From contig DAOSIS010000035.1 in assembly GCA_035366835.1 (NCBI GenBank), positions 1 through 33,308 on the forward strand: 33,308 bases of DNA, written 5' to 3'. This DNA comes from UBA6109 sp035366835 (GTDB lineage Bacteria > Desulfobacterota > Syntrophia > Syntrophales > UBA6109). A program made the translations under genes and the position numbers. The notes below the pieces were generated by a model, which saw only the letters and a list, made by a program, of their open reading frames with translations, was not told the origin of the DNA and made no database searches. Within the stretch, counting starts at the first letter, position 1, and each line of letters begins with the position of its first letter. Below, piece after piece: positions 1-7,789 of the stretch.

Positions 1-3
1 CCT

Positions 4-49
4 ATAGGACATTTCTATTTTGGCAACAATAGGACATTTCTACTTTGGC
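4..49. repeat. Tandem ~20 bp direct repeats, probable IS21/IS481-type element end
   Basis: Two copies of AGGACATTTCTATTTTGGC-like sequence (bases 4-24 and 29-49) lie 25 bp apart and differ at one base (TATTTT versus TACTTT). Several transposons of the IS21 and IS481 groups carry multiple short terminal repeats of this size and spacing that bind the transposase. No transposase is visible because the window begins here. Perfect TTGACA hexamers follow at 50-55 and 72-77, so an outward promoter is conceivable. The mobile-element assignment is inference. Confidence 0.45.
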
Positions 50-127
50 TTGACATTGCGGGGTTTTGCTGTTGACACCGGTTCTGTTTGCCGCTACCCT
101 GTCCCGTCCTGGTGGGAGCTTCAACGC

Positions 128-1288
128 ATGAGAATTCTGTCTTTCGGCCTGTTTTTTCTGACGTTCTTCCTGCTGTACGGCGGTCTGCACGTCTACTTCT
201 TCCGCAAGCTGAAGCGCGCCTTCCATCCTGAGGGGACCCGGAAAATCCTGGTTGTCGCCGCGCTCGTCCTGCTGTTCCTCGCCTCGCCGATCATCCGCGT
301 AACGGAGAGGGTCGGCCTGGAAGCGGTGGCGAAGTTCTTTTCCTGGGGAGGCTACGGCTGGATGGGATTTCTCTTCCTGTTCTTCGCGGCGTCGCTCCTG
401 CTGGACCTGTGGGCGCTGCTTCTGCGGACGGCGGGGAAGATAGGGAAAAGGGATCTTTCCTCTGCCGTACCGGCGCCCCCGTGGGCCTTCGCCGGACCGC
501 TCCTGATCGCGGGCGTCCTTTCCCTGTACAGTTTTTACGAGGCGCGTCATGTCGTCGTGGAAAGGATCGCCATCCGGTCCAGCAAGATCGCCGAACAGGT
601 CGGGAGGGTCCGCATCGCCCAGATCTCGGACGTCCACATCGGACTTCTCATCGGGAAGGAGCGGATGCAGGTCCTGATCGAGGAGATCCGGAGGGAATCC
701 CCCGACATCCTTGTTTCCACGGGTGACCTCGTGGACGGACAGCTGGACGGCATGGAGGGTGTGGCGGAGCAGTTCAAGGCGTTCCAGCCGCGGTTCGGCA
801 AGTATGCGATCACGGGAAACCATGAGTTCTACGCCGGGATCGAGCAGGCGGTCGATTTCACGAAATCCGCGGGGTTCACCGTCCTGCGGGGGGACGGCAT
901 GACGATCGCGGGCGTCCTCAACGTCGTCGGCGTGGACGACGACACGGGGCGGAACTTCGACAACTATCGGCCGGCCAATGAGAGGGAGCTTCTCGCGAAG
1001 CTGCCGCGACGGTACTTCACGCTCCTGCTCAAGCACAAGCCGTTCATCGACAAGGAGGCCGTCGAATTCTTCGACCTGCAGTTGTCCGGCCACACCCACA
1101 GGGGGCAGATTTTTCCCTTCAGCCTGGTCACGCGCTTCTTCTTCCCCCTGCATGCCGGTTACTTCCGTTTTCTCAACGCTTCCCATCTCTATGTGAGCCG
1201 CGGAACCGGGACATGGGGTCCGCCGATGCGCCTCCTTTCTCCTCCGGAGGTGACGATCATCGATCTCTTGCCGGCGCAACGCCCGTAG
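128..1288 (+). CDS. Membrane-anchored metallophosphoesterase (YkuE-like)
   Basis: This 386-residue protein has hydrophobic membrane segments in its first ~140 residues (about 4-24, 39-58, 78-100 and 120-137), then a calcineurin-like phosphoesterase domain. All metal-site motifs are visible: DVH (D168, H170), GDLVD (D200), GNHE (N231, H232), H303 in LKHKP, and GHTHRGQ (H322, H324). This matches the YkuE group of bacterial metallophosphoesterases, some of which act on lipid substrates at the membrane; the substrate here is unknown. I start it at the ATG at 128, just before the first membrane segment, with GGGAGCT upstream; a longer open frame begins earlier but runs into the left-edge repeats. 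The next gene starts 132 bp downstream and may be separate. Confidence 0.85.
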   Translation: MRILSFGLFFLTFFLLYGGLHVYFFRKLKRAFHPEGTRKILVVAALVLLFLASPIIRVTERVGLEAVAKFFSWGGYGWMGFLFLFFAASLLLDLWALLLRTAGKIGKRDLSSAVPAPPWAFAGPLLIAGVLSLYSFYEARHVVVERIAIRSSKIAEQVGRVRIAQISDVHIGLLIGKERMQVLIEEIRRESPDILVSTGDLVDGQLDGMEGVAEQFKAFQPRFGKYAITGNHEFYAGIEQAVDFTKSAGFTVLRGDGMTIAGVLNVVGVDDDTGRNFDNYRPANERELLAKLPRRYFTLLLKHKPFIDKEAVEFFDLQLSGHTHRGQIFPFSLVTRFFFPLHAGYFRFLNASHLYVSRGTGTWGPPMRLLSPPEVTIIDLLPAQRP

Positions 1289-1384
1289 GGACCGGGGCCC
1301 GGCCGGGTCGAACTTTCGGTGGACCGGAGTCTCCGCGGCACCCGGGAGGAGATGGGGTTTCAACTCGTTCCGTGAACGCAGGGG

Positions 1385-1401
1385 GCCGCTCTTCGAGCGG
1401 C
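1385..1401 (+). other. Small perfect hairpin ahead of the adhesin-E-like gene
   Basis: GCCGCTC-TTC-GAGCGGC forms a 7 bp stem with a 3-base loop, 19 bases before the next start codon. No T-run follows, so it is not an intrinsic terminator by itself. It may be a 5' leader stem or chance in GC-rich DNA. Confidence 0.35.
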
Positions 1402-1420
1402 GGGACGTGGAAAGGGGAAA

Positions 1421-1888
1421 ATGAAAGGTCTGTTCAGCGCGGTTCTTCTCCTGGCGGTCGCTGGGGCGTCTGCGGCATCTGCGGCAGACTGGCGCCTGAT
1501 CGTCGAGAGGCAGGATTATGCCGTCTATGCCGATGCCCAGAGTACGCGGCCCAGTTCGAAGACCGCGGTGCAGGTGTGGTGCAGGACAACCGCCCGGACC
1601 GACCGCTACAGGGCCTTCATGGTCGATGCCCGCAGGGAGGCGGGCCTTTCCGCCGAAGGGTACGACCGCTACGGCTACACGCTCTCGACGGAGGAGATCA
1701 ACTGCATGAACACGACCTACCGAACCCTTTCCTCCACGGACTATGACCTGTCGGACAAGCGGCTGGACGCGCTCTTCCCCGTCATGCCCTGGCGCCATAT
1801 CACCGAGGACAGCACGCTCTACTTTCTGACCCGCCGCGTCTGCGGCGCCGTCGGCGAAATGAAGTACTGGAACTTTCCCGAACACTGA
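1421..1888 (+). CDS. Exported surface-adhesin-E-like small protein
   Basis: The 155-residue product begins with a clear signal peptide (MKGLFSAVLLLAVAGASAASA, cleavage near ASA-ADW). The mature part has the layout of the adhesin-E-like domain: an opening DWRLIVERQDYAVYAD strand, a TAVQVWCRTT strand in the middle, and an INCMNTTYRTLS segment followed by a Y-D motif. Three cysteines (in VWCRT, INCMN and RVCGA) could give one disulfide plus a free thiol. The assignment is by motif layout and the function is unknown; proteins of this type in environmental bacteria are usually just small periplasmic proteins. GGAAAGGGG lies directly upstream of the ATG and fixes the start. Confidence 0.6.
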   Translation: MKGLFSAVLLLAVAGASAASAADWRLIVERQDYAVYADAQSTRPSSKTAVQVWCRTTARTDRYRAFMVDARREAGLSAEGYDRYGYTLSTEEINCMNTTYRTLSSTDYDLSDKRLDALFPVMPWRHITEDSTLYFLTRRVCGAVGEMKYWNFPEH

Positions 1889-1948
1889 GCGGGGGGTTCG
1901 TTTTCAGGGGACTGCAGAGAATCTGCCTTACAGGGGTGCGGGTCGTTC

Positions 1949-3322
1949 ATGGAACACCGGTTTGTCGATCTGGCGGTCGCGCTGATCCGAAACATGTCCG
2001 TCTTCATGCTCCTGGCCTATTTCCTGACCAGGATTCCGTCTTTCGGCGATATCCTGAACCGCCGCTATTCGTGGAAAAATCGCGCCCTGCTGACGGTTCT
2101 TTTCGGGGTCTTCTCCGTATACGGAACGATCAGCGGCGTGGAAATCTTCGGGGGCGTGGCCAACTTCCGGGATCTCGGACCTGCGCTCGCGGGACTGCTG
2201 GCGGGTCCCGCCGTGGGGGCGTCGGCCGGTCTTCTCGGCGGTATCTACCGTTATTCGCTGGGGGGGCTGACGGCGCTTCCCTGCGCCATCGCGCCGGTCC
2301 TGGCCGGCCTCGCCGGCGGCGTGCTGTTCCTGTTGAAGAGGGGAAGGGAAATCCGGATCGGCGAGGCGGTCCTCCTGATCGTCGCGGTGGAGCTTCTTCA
2401 CGCGGCGCTGAGCCTGGTCATCTGCGGGCTTCGGCAGGAAGTCCTGGCCATCATCCGTTCGGCCCTGTTGCCCATGGTCCTGGCGAACGGCGCGGGAATG
2501 GCCGTCTTCATCTTCATGATCAACAACCTTGCCAGGGAACGCCGGACCGAGGCGGCCAAACAGCGGATCGACAGTGAACTGGGCATCGCGCGGGAGATCC
2601 AGATGAGCATGGTTCCGAAACCGCGGCCCGTCTTTCCGCTGCACCCGGGGATCGACATCCACGCCGTCCTGAAGCCGGCGAGGGAGGTTGGGGGGGACCT
2701 GTACAACTTCTTCCCGATCGGAGAAGATCGTCTGTGCCTGGCCGTCGGAGACGTGTGCGGCAAAGGGGTGCCGGCGTCCCTGTTCATGGCCATCAGCCAG
2801 AAGCTCATCAAGGCCGCATACCGGGACGGTGAGAGCCCCGGCGAACTCCTCGGCCGGTTGAACAGGGAAATCTGCGACGGCAACGACGCCATGATGTTCG
2901 TGACGCTGTTCCTGGCCTTCGTCGACGCCGGGACCGGTGAAGTCCGGTTCAGCAACGGCGGACACAATCCGCCGTACCTGATCCGGCGGGATGCGGTGGC
3001 GAGGGTCGCCGCGACGCCCGCGCCGGCCATCGGCCTCCGGGAGGATGCGTCCTACGGAAGCTCCACCCTGCGCCTCGGGAAAGGGGAAACGCTTTTCCTG
3101 TACACCGACGGCGTGACGGAAGCGATGAATGCCGCGGGGGAATTCTATGCGGAGAACCGCCTGACGGCGGTGCTGAACCGCTCCAGGGATCTGGCGCCCG
3201 AAGCGCTGTGCCGTGAAGTCCTTCGAGACATCGAGGTTTTCGTTGGACAGGGCGAACAGAGTGATGATATTACCATGCTCGCGTTGCGCCTTCTCGGGCC
3301 CGCAGAGAAAATCGGGACGTGA
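1949..3322 (+). CDS. Membrane SpoIIE/RsbU-type serine phosphatase
   Basis: This 457-residue protein has about five to six membrane segments in residues 1-195, resembling the 5TMR-LYT type of sensor domain. A short helical linker (about 196-222) leads to a PP2C-like SpoIIE domain (about 235-447). The metal-site motifs are intact: VGGDLYNFF (D250), GDVCGKGVPASL (D268), NGGHNPPY, LYTDGVTEA (D387) and QSDDITML (D439/D440). Phosphatases of this class dephosphorylate a STAS-domain antagonist to activate a partner-switching pathway, and a STAS gene follows directly. The stop is 50 bases before the preferred STAS start. I infer that the membrane domain senses a ligand or a membrane state. The phosphatase assignment is strong; the input signal is unknown. 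Confidence 0.9.
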   Translation: MEHRFVDLAVALIRNMSVFMLLAYFLTRIPSFGDILNRRYSWKNRALLTVLFGVFSVYGTISGVEIFGGVANFRDLGPALAGLLAGPAVGASAGLLGGIYRYSLGGLTALPCAIAPVLAGLAGGVLFLLKRGREIRIGEAVLLIVAVELLHAALSLVICGLRQEVLAIIRSALLPMVLANGAGMAVFIFMINNLARERRTEAAKQRIDSELGIAREIQMSMVPKPRPVFPLHPGIDIHAVLKPAREVGGDLYNFFPIGEDRLCLAVGDVCGKGVPASLFMAISQKLIKAAYRDGESPGELLGRLNREICDGNDAMMFVTLFLAFVDAGTGEVRFSNGGHNPPYLIRRDAVARVAATPAPAIGLREDASYGSSTLRLGKGETLFLYTDGVTEAMNAAGEFYAENRLTAVLNRSRDLAPEALCREVLRDIEVFVGQGEQSDDITMLALRLLGPAEKIGT

Positions 3323-3372
3323 GGTCCGGTCCGTCGGATCTCAAGTCGACGACCGTCGTGGAAGGGCTGCAG

Positions 3373-3705
3373 ATGGATATCTGGGAAGACAGGCAGGGAG
3401 AGATCGTCATCCTGGCGGTGCACGGCAAGCTGGACGCGGCCACGTCGCCGTTGTTCGAAGAGAGGCTGCGGCCCATGCTGGAGCGGGGAGAGCGGAACTT
3501 TCTCCTCGATTTCTCCCACCTTGATTACATCAGCAGCGCCGCACTCCGGCGCCTCCTGATGCTGGCCAAGAAGGCGAACGAGGCCGGGGGAAAGGTCGTG
3601 CTGGCCTCCCTGAAAGGCGGCATTCGGGAGATATTCGACATGGCGGGCTTCACGCAGATCTTCCCCATCCATGCCTCCCGGGAGGAGGCGCTCCGGTCTT
3701 TCTGA
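3373..3705 (+). CDS. STAS-domain anti-sigma-factor antagonist (RsbV/SpoIIAA-like)
   Basis: The 110-residue product is a single STAS domain: an EIVILAVHGKLDAATS strand-helix opening, then LLDFSHLDYISSAALRRL, which carries the phosphorylatable serine (S54/S55, aligned with the DSSGL segment of SpoIIAA), then KVVLASLKGGIREIFDMAGF. Proteins of this type are phosphorylated by an RsbW-like kinase and dephosphorylated by an RsbU/SpoIIE-like phosphatase; the phosphatase is the gene just upstream. I choose the ATG at 3373 because GAAGGG precedes it at good spacing; a GTG at 3319 overlapping the previous stop would add 18 residues that do not look like STAS. No complete kinase gene is adjacent. The permease downstream ends in a kinase-like domain instead. 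Confidence 0.85.
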   Translation: MDIWEDRQGEIVILAVHGKLDAATSPLFEERLRPMLERGERNFLLDFSHLDYISSAALRRLLMLAKKANEAGGKVVLASLKGGIREIFDMAGFTQIFPIHASREEALRSF

Positions 3706-3752
3706 TACGACCGCCCCGCGTCGTTTTCGCCCGGGCATGAAGAAAAACCCTT

Positions 3753-5462
3753 ATGGCCCAGAAACCCTCAAACCTGATCTTCGGCGTGGAGGAAAGCCCC
3801 GGGTGGGGCGCGCTGATCCTGCTTTCCCTTCAGCACATCTCGGTCATGTCGATCGCCTTCATCATCCCGGTCATCATCGTGGACGCCGTCGGAGGCACCC
3901 CCGATGATGCGCGCAGCCTGATCAGTATGGCCATGCTGGCCGTGGGCATCGGCACCATCCTCCAGGGGATCAACCGCGGTCCCGTCGGCTCAGGGTATCT
4001 GTGCCCTCTCGTCAACGGTCCCGCCTTTCTTTCGGCTTCCCTCCTGGCGGGCAAGGTGGGCGGGCTTCCGCTGATTTTCGGCATGACGGCCGTCGCGGGT
4101 TTCTTCGAGGGGCTGTTTTCCAGGGTCGTGGCGCGGATGCGCGCCGTCTTCCCCGCCGAAGTCACCGGGACGATCGTCATGATGGTGGGCATCGAGATCA
4201 TCCCCATCGCCGTGCAGAAGTTCCTCGGCGTCGACAAGGCCCATCCCTCCGCCGACGGAACGGCGATACTCGTTGCGGCCATCACGCTGGTGGCCATGGC
4301 GGGTTTCAACGTCTGGGGCGCCGGCAAGCTTCGCCTGTACTCCGTCCTCATGGGAATGCTCGTCGGCTACGCCGCCGCTTTCTTCACGGGCGTCCTGACG
4401 GTCCGGAACATCGAAGCCATGCTTGCCGCGCCTCTGTTCGCCCTGCCGGCCGTGGGCCGTTACGGGCTCTCGTTCAATGCGGCGCTGCTGATCCCCTTCC
4501 TCGTCGCCGTTCTCTCCTCGGCCCTCAAGACGATGGGGGACGTGACGACCTGCCAGAAGATCAACGACGCCCAGTGGAAGAGACCCGACATGATGAACAT
4601 CAGCCGCGGAGTGCTGGCCTGCTCGCTGGGCAACATGCTGTCCGGTCTCTTGGGCGCTTTGGGACAGTCCGTATCATCCAGCAACATCGGCCTCTCCATC
4701 GCCACCGGGGCGACAAGCCGCCGGATCGCTTACGGCACCGGCGTCATTCTCGTGCTCCTGGCCTTTTTCCCGAGGCTCTCCTCCGTTTTCGTCATCATGC
4801 CGACGCCGATCATGGGGGCCTCCCTGATCTTCGCCGTGAGCTTCATGATCCTTGCAGGCATTTCGATCCTCATGTCGCGGATGATCGACTCCCGCAAGAC
4901 CTTCGTCATCGGCATTTCCGTGATCTTCGGTCTCAGCGTGGATTTTGCGCCGGAGCTTTACCGGAATGTCCATCCCTGGGTGCAGCCCATGTTCAGTTCC
5001 TCGCTCTCCCTGTCCACCATCTGCGCCGTCGTCCTCAACCTCGTCTTCCGGATCGGGATCGCAAAATCCGCGACGCTCTCCGTGACGCCGGGAATGGAAG
5101 GGTCGGACAGGATCTACAATTTCATGGACCAGCGCGGGAGGGCCTGGGGGGCGAGGAGCGAGGTCATCTACAAGGCGACCGCCGTCATGAACGAATTCTT
5201 CGAGGCGGCCTCGGAACACGGCCTGACCCGCGGGCCGATCGAAATGACGGTGCGGTTCGACGAGTTCAACCTGGACGCGGACATCGTCTACCGCGGGAAG
5301 CCGATCGAGTTCCCCGACCTGCGGCCCGATGTCCGGGACCTCCTGGAGGACGAGCAGGCGCCGCTGCGGCTTGCCGGCTATATGATGCGCAGCATGTCCG
5401 ACGGCGTGACGGCGGAGGAGTCCGGGGACACGGCCCGCCTCCACATCCATTTCGTCCACTGA
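3753..5462 (+). CDS. NCS2-type permease fused to a degenerate RsbW-like ATPase domain
   Basis: Residues ~15-460 form a polytopic NCS2 (uracil/xanthine permease) domain with recognisable motifs: LQHISVMSIAFIIP, VNGPAFLSASLL, LKTMGDVTTC and SNIGLSIATGATSRR. The residue that is usually Glu or Gln ahead of the N-x-G signature is serine here (SSSNIGL), so the usual nucleobase specificity should not be assumed. Residues 469-569 form a soluble tail resembling the GHKL fold of RsbW anti-sigma kinases: VMNEFFEAASEHG sits where the N-box helix would be and SMSDGVTAEESG near the C-terminal strand. Key ATP-site residues look lost: A485 replaces the N-box Asn, and YRG (513-515) replaces D-x-G. The gene lies 47 bases after the STAS gene on the same strand. 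The fusion is seen; its role as a transport-linked regulator is inference. Confidence 0.8.
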   Translation: MAQKPSNLIFGVEESPGWGALILLSLQHISVMSIAFIIPVIIVDAVGGTPDDARSLISMAMLAVGIGTILQGINRGPVGSGYLCPLVNGPAFLSASLLAGKVGGLPLIFGMTAVAGFFEGLFSRVVARMRAVFPAEVTGTIVMMVGIEIIPIAVQKFLGVDKAHPSADGTAILVAAITLVAMAGFNVWGAGKLRLYSVLMGMLVGYAAAFFTGVLTVRNIEAMLAAPLFALPAVGRYGLSFNAALLIPFLVAVLSSALKTMGDVTTCQKINDAQWKRPDMMNISRGVLACSLGNMLSGLLGALGQSVSSSNIGLSIATGATSRRIAYGTGVILVLLAFFPRLSSVFVIMPTPIMGASLIFAVSFMILAGISILMSRMIDSRKTFVIGISVIFGLSVDFAPELYRNVHPWVQPMFSSSLSLSTICAVVLNLVFRIGIAKSATLSVTPGMEGSDRIYNFMDQRGRAWGARSEVIYKATAVMNEFFEAASEHGLTRGPIEMTVRFDEFNLDADIVYRGKPIEFPDLRPDVRDLLEDEQAPLRLAGYMMRSMSDGVTAEESGDTARLHIHFVH

Positions 5463-6038
5463 CTACATCTTGACGAAGTGGATGGCGTCCTCGCCGGGTG
5501 TGGCCTTCCAGATCTTTCCGCTGGTGGGTTCGATCAGCACGACCCCGTAATCCCTCGTGACGGCGAAATTCACGGCGTGGCTGGCTTCGAAGCCCCGCAG
5601 GATCACAATGCCCTTCTTGTAGAGGTTGAAGCGGGTTCCCCATGCCTCGCCGAAAGCGATCGTCGCGTTGCCGCCGTTTTCCTTCCACAGCATCTTGACA
5701 TGGGCGTGCAGCTGCAGGGCGAAATCCGCGCACATGAAGAGATCCTGTTCGGGGACGATTTCGTATACCCGGGACTTGTAGACCATGTCCCGAAGCTCGG
5801 TCAGCGTGGGAAGATAGTATTTCCCGTAGGGGATGGCGATGTTGGTCGAGCCGGGCAGCGAATCGTTCAATTCCGGCCATATCCCGCGAATGACGATGAC
5901 GAGTTCCTGGCGGGTTGCCACTTCGAAGGAAGGTTCGTTTCTCACGACACGGTCAGTCAGGAGGGAACAGCCGAGGAGGGAAGCGCAAAGCGCTCCCATC
6001 AGAGGATACAGGAGGCATCTGAGGAGATGGCGTTTCAT
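5463..6038 (-). CDS. Lipoprotein with a papain/transglutaminase-like cysteine-peptidase signature
   Basis: The 191-residue product starts with a lipoprotein signal ending in a lipobox (SLLGC, C24), so it should be membrane-anchored. Downstream are C103 in LFMCADFAL, H154 in SHAVNFAV and E170 in LIEPTSGKIW, in the order of a papain-like or transglutaminase-like Cys-His-acid triad. The C-x-DFAL plus HAVN plus EPxSG pattern resembles small Agglutinin_C/transglutaminase-like cysteine peptidases; I cannot name the family with certainty. Its stop codon directly abuts the stop codon of the converging permease gene with no bases between, leaving no room for a terminator. It sits 182 bp downstream of the ferredoxin gene on the same strand and could be co-transcribed with it or independent. 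Confidence 0.6.
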   Translation of the reverse strand: MKRHLLRCLLYPLMGALCASLLGCSLLTDRVVRNEPSFEVATRQELVIVIRGIWPELNDSLPGSTNIAIPYGKYYLPTLTELRDMVYKSRVYEIVPEQDLFMCADFALQLHAHVKMLWKENGGNATIAFGEAWGTRFNLYKKGIVILRGFEASHAVNFAVTRDYGVVLIEPTSGKIWKATPGEDAIHFVKM

Positions 6039-6220
6039 AGTCCGGCACGGGCCCTTGGATTTGACGGAACAGCTTCGCGGTTCGTTCCATGTGCGGCCTC
6101 GATGTTGTTATCGGTAAACGCGGGAAAATTCTTTAAAGGAACGGAAGGCTTTTCGCCGGGCTTCCCGCCGAGGGATTTTCCCCCGTGCAAAGACGAACGG
6201 ATTCCCGGCAGAACCGGCCG

Positions 6221-7768
6221 TCACAGCAGCAGGCGGTTGTCCTTGGAGCGCGTCTCACCCACGCTCGAGACGTAGATGGCCGGGCGGCCGAGAACCGGGC
6301 AGCGGGCCTCGCAGATGCCGCAGCCGATGCACAGCGAAAGGTCCACGTGGGGCTGGCGGACGGGAATCTCCCTGCCGTCGCGGTTCTTCACCCGGACGTC
6401 CTCCAACCAGATGGCTTTCTTCGGCGTCGGGCAGACCTCCTCGCAGACGATGCAGGGGGTCGCGGAGGCAAAGGGCAGGCAGCGGCCCTTGTCGATCATG
6501 GCCGTGCCGATCCGGACCTCCATCTTCTCGACGAGGGGAAGGTTGCGGATGGCGCCGGTGGGGCAGACCTGGCCGCAGAGGGTGCAGCGGTGCTCGCAGT
6601 AGCCGATGCGCGGAACCAGCACCGGCGACCAGATTCCCTCCAGCCCGGCCTGCAGGAACGTCGGCTGCAGCCCCCCGGTGATGCAAACCTTCATGCACTC
6701 CCCGCATTTGACGCAGCGCCTCAGGAATTCGGGCTCCGGCGTGGCGCCCGGCGGCCGGATCAGCGCCGGGTCGGCGGCGCCGGTGCGGGAAAGCGGCGTC
6801 GCCCGCAGGAGGGGGACGCCGAGAAGGCCGGCGGAGAAGGACGCGACCAGTCGCCTCCTTCCCAGATCGAGGCGTCCCGGGGGCCGGCCGGGCGCGAGGC
6901 TGAAGCGGACGGCGTCGTTCTGGCACGCGTCCTGGCAGTTGCCGCAGAGGTGGCATTCCTCGATCCGCCAGAGTTCCTTCGAACCGGGCAGCGCATCGCC
7001 GTGGCATCCGGCTTCACAGGCCCCGCATTCGTTGCATCCCTCGCTGACGGAGCGCCGGACGACGGCGCGCCTGCCGATCAGCCCGAGAAGGGCCCCGAGG
7101 GGGCAGAGGTACCTGCACCAGAAGCGCCGCTCGACGAGGTTCAGGGCGAGGACGAGGAAGAAGAGACCGCCGACAAGGCCCGCGCCGAGGTAGAGGCTTT
7201 CCTGAAAGGGCAGGACCGTTTTCTTGAGCAGCGCATAGATCGCCTCGGAAATCCCGTCCAGCAGGGGAAGCCCTGATTCATAGGCGCTGCCGAAGACGCC
7301 GGCCGTTGCGGTGGAGAGCATCGGGTAGACGGATATCGCCAGCGAACGGATAAGGAGCGAGAGCGGGTCGAAGATCCCGGCGGCCTGAAGCGTGAAGAGC
7401 GAGGACGCAAGAAGGGCGATCAGCAGGTAGTACTTGAGCCGGAAGAGACCCGGCGGCAACGCCTTCCGGCGGGCCCTCGTCTTCAGCAGTCCGGCGAGAT
7501 CGTGAAAGGTGCCGAGGGGGCAGACCCAGCCGCAGAAGGCCCGTCCCAGGACGGCCGTGGCGGCGACGACGGCGAGGGCAGGCCACAGGGCGGGCGGAAG
7601 GGACCGGTTTGCGAAAAGCGTCGTCAGGAAGAGCAGCGGATCGGCGTCGAGGAAGATCTTGACGGGATAACCGAGTTCGTTGGCGCCCTTGGCTTCGGTC
7701 TGGAGGAAGAGCCACAGGAAGAGGAGCGCGAAGAGGGCCTGGGATGCGCGGCGGATGTTCTTCACCAT
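6221..7768 (-). CDS. NapH-NapG fused membrane polyferredoxin
   Basis: This 515-residue protein has two halves. Residues 1-290 look like NapH: membrane helices with CGWVCPLGT (79-86) and CRYLCPLGA, then two 4Fe-4S motifs (CNECGACEAGC near 245-255 and CHLCGNCQDAC near 272-282). Residues ~345-500 look like NapG: four more cysteine clusters (CVKCGECMKVC, CTLCGQVC, CIVCEEVC, CIGCGICEARC). Between them, RRRLVASFSAGLLGVPLL (304-321) looks like the twin-arginine signal of a stand-alone NapG, now internal. NapGH-type proteins pass electrons from the quinone pool to periplasmic acceptors. The gene begins 21 bases after the DUF362 stop, so the two form an operon. No nitrate reductase is nearby; the electron acceptor is unknown. 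Confidence 0.85.
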   Translation of the reverse strand: MVKNIRRASQALFALLFLWLFLQTEAKGANELGYPVKIFLDADPLLFLTTLFANRSLPPALWPALAVVAATAVLGRAFCGWVCPLGTFHDLAGLLKTRARRKALPPGLFRLKYYLLIALLASSLFTLQAAGIFDPLSLLIRSLAISVYPMLSTATAGVFGSAYESGLPLLDGISEAIYALLKKTVLPFQESLYLGAGLVGGLFFLVLALNLVERRFWCRYLCPLGALLGLIGRRAVVRRSVSEGCNECGACEAGCHGDALPGSKELWRIEECHLCGNCQDACQNDAVRFSLAPGRPPGRLDLGRRRLVASFSAGLLGVPLLRATPLSRTGAADPALIRPPGATPEPEFLRRCVKCGECMKVCITGGLQPTFLQAGLEGIWSPVLVPRIGYCEHRCTLCGQVCPTGAIRNLPLVEKMEVRIGTAMIDKGRCLPFASATPCIVCEEVCPTPKKAIWLEDVRVKNRDGREIPVRQPHVDLSLCIGCGICEARCPVLGRPAIYVSSVGETRSKDNRLLL

Positions 7769-7789
7769 GGGGACTCTCTCAGGGGGCCG

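Noticed and set aside
2..1885. A 627-codon open frame on the minus strand at the left edge
   Set aside because: It lies antisense to the metallophosphoesterase and adhesin-E-like genes, both of which have clear motifs and ribosome-binding sites.
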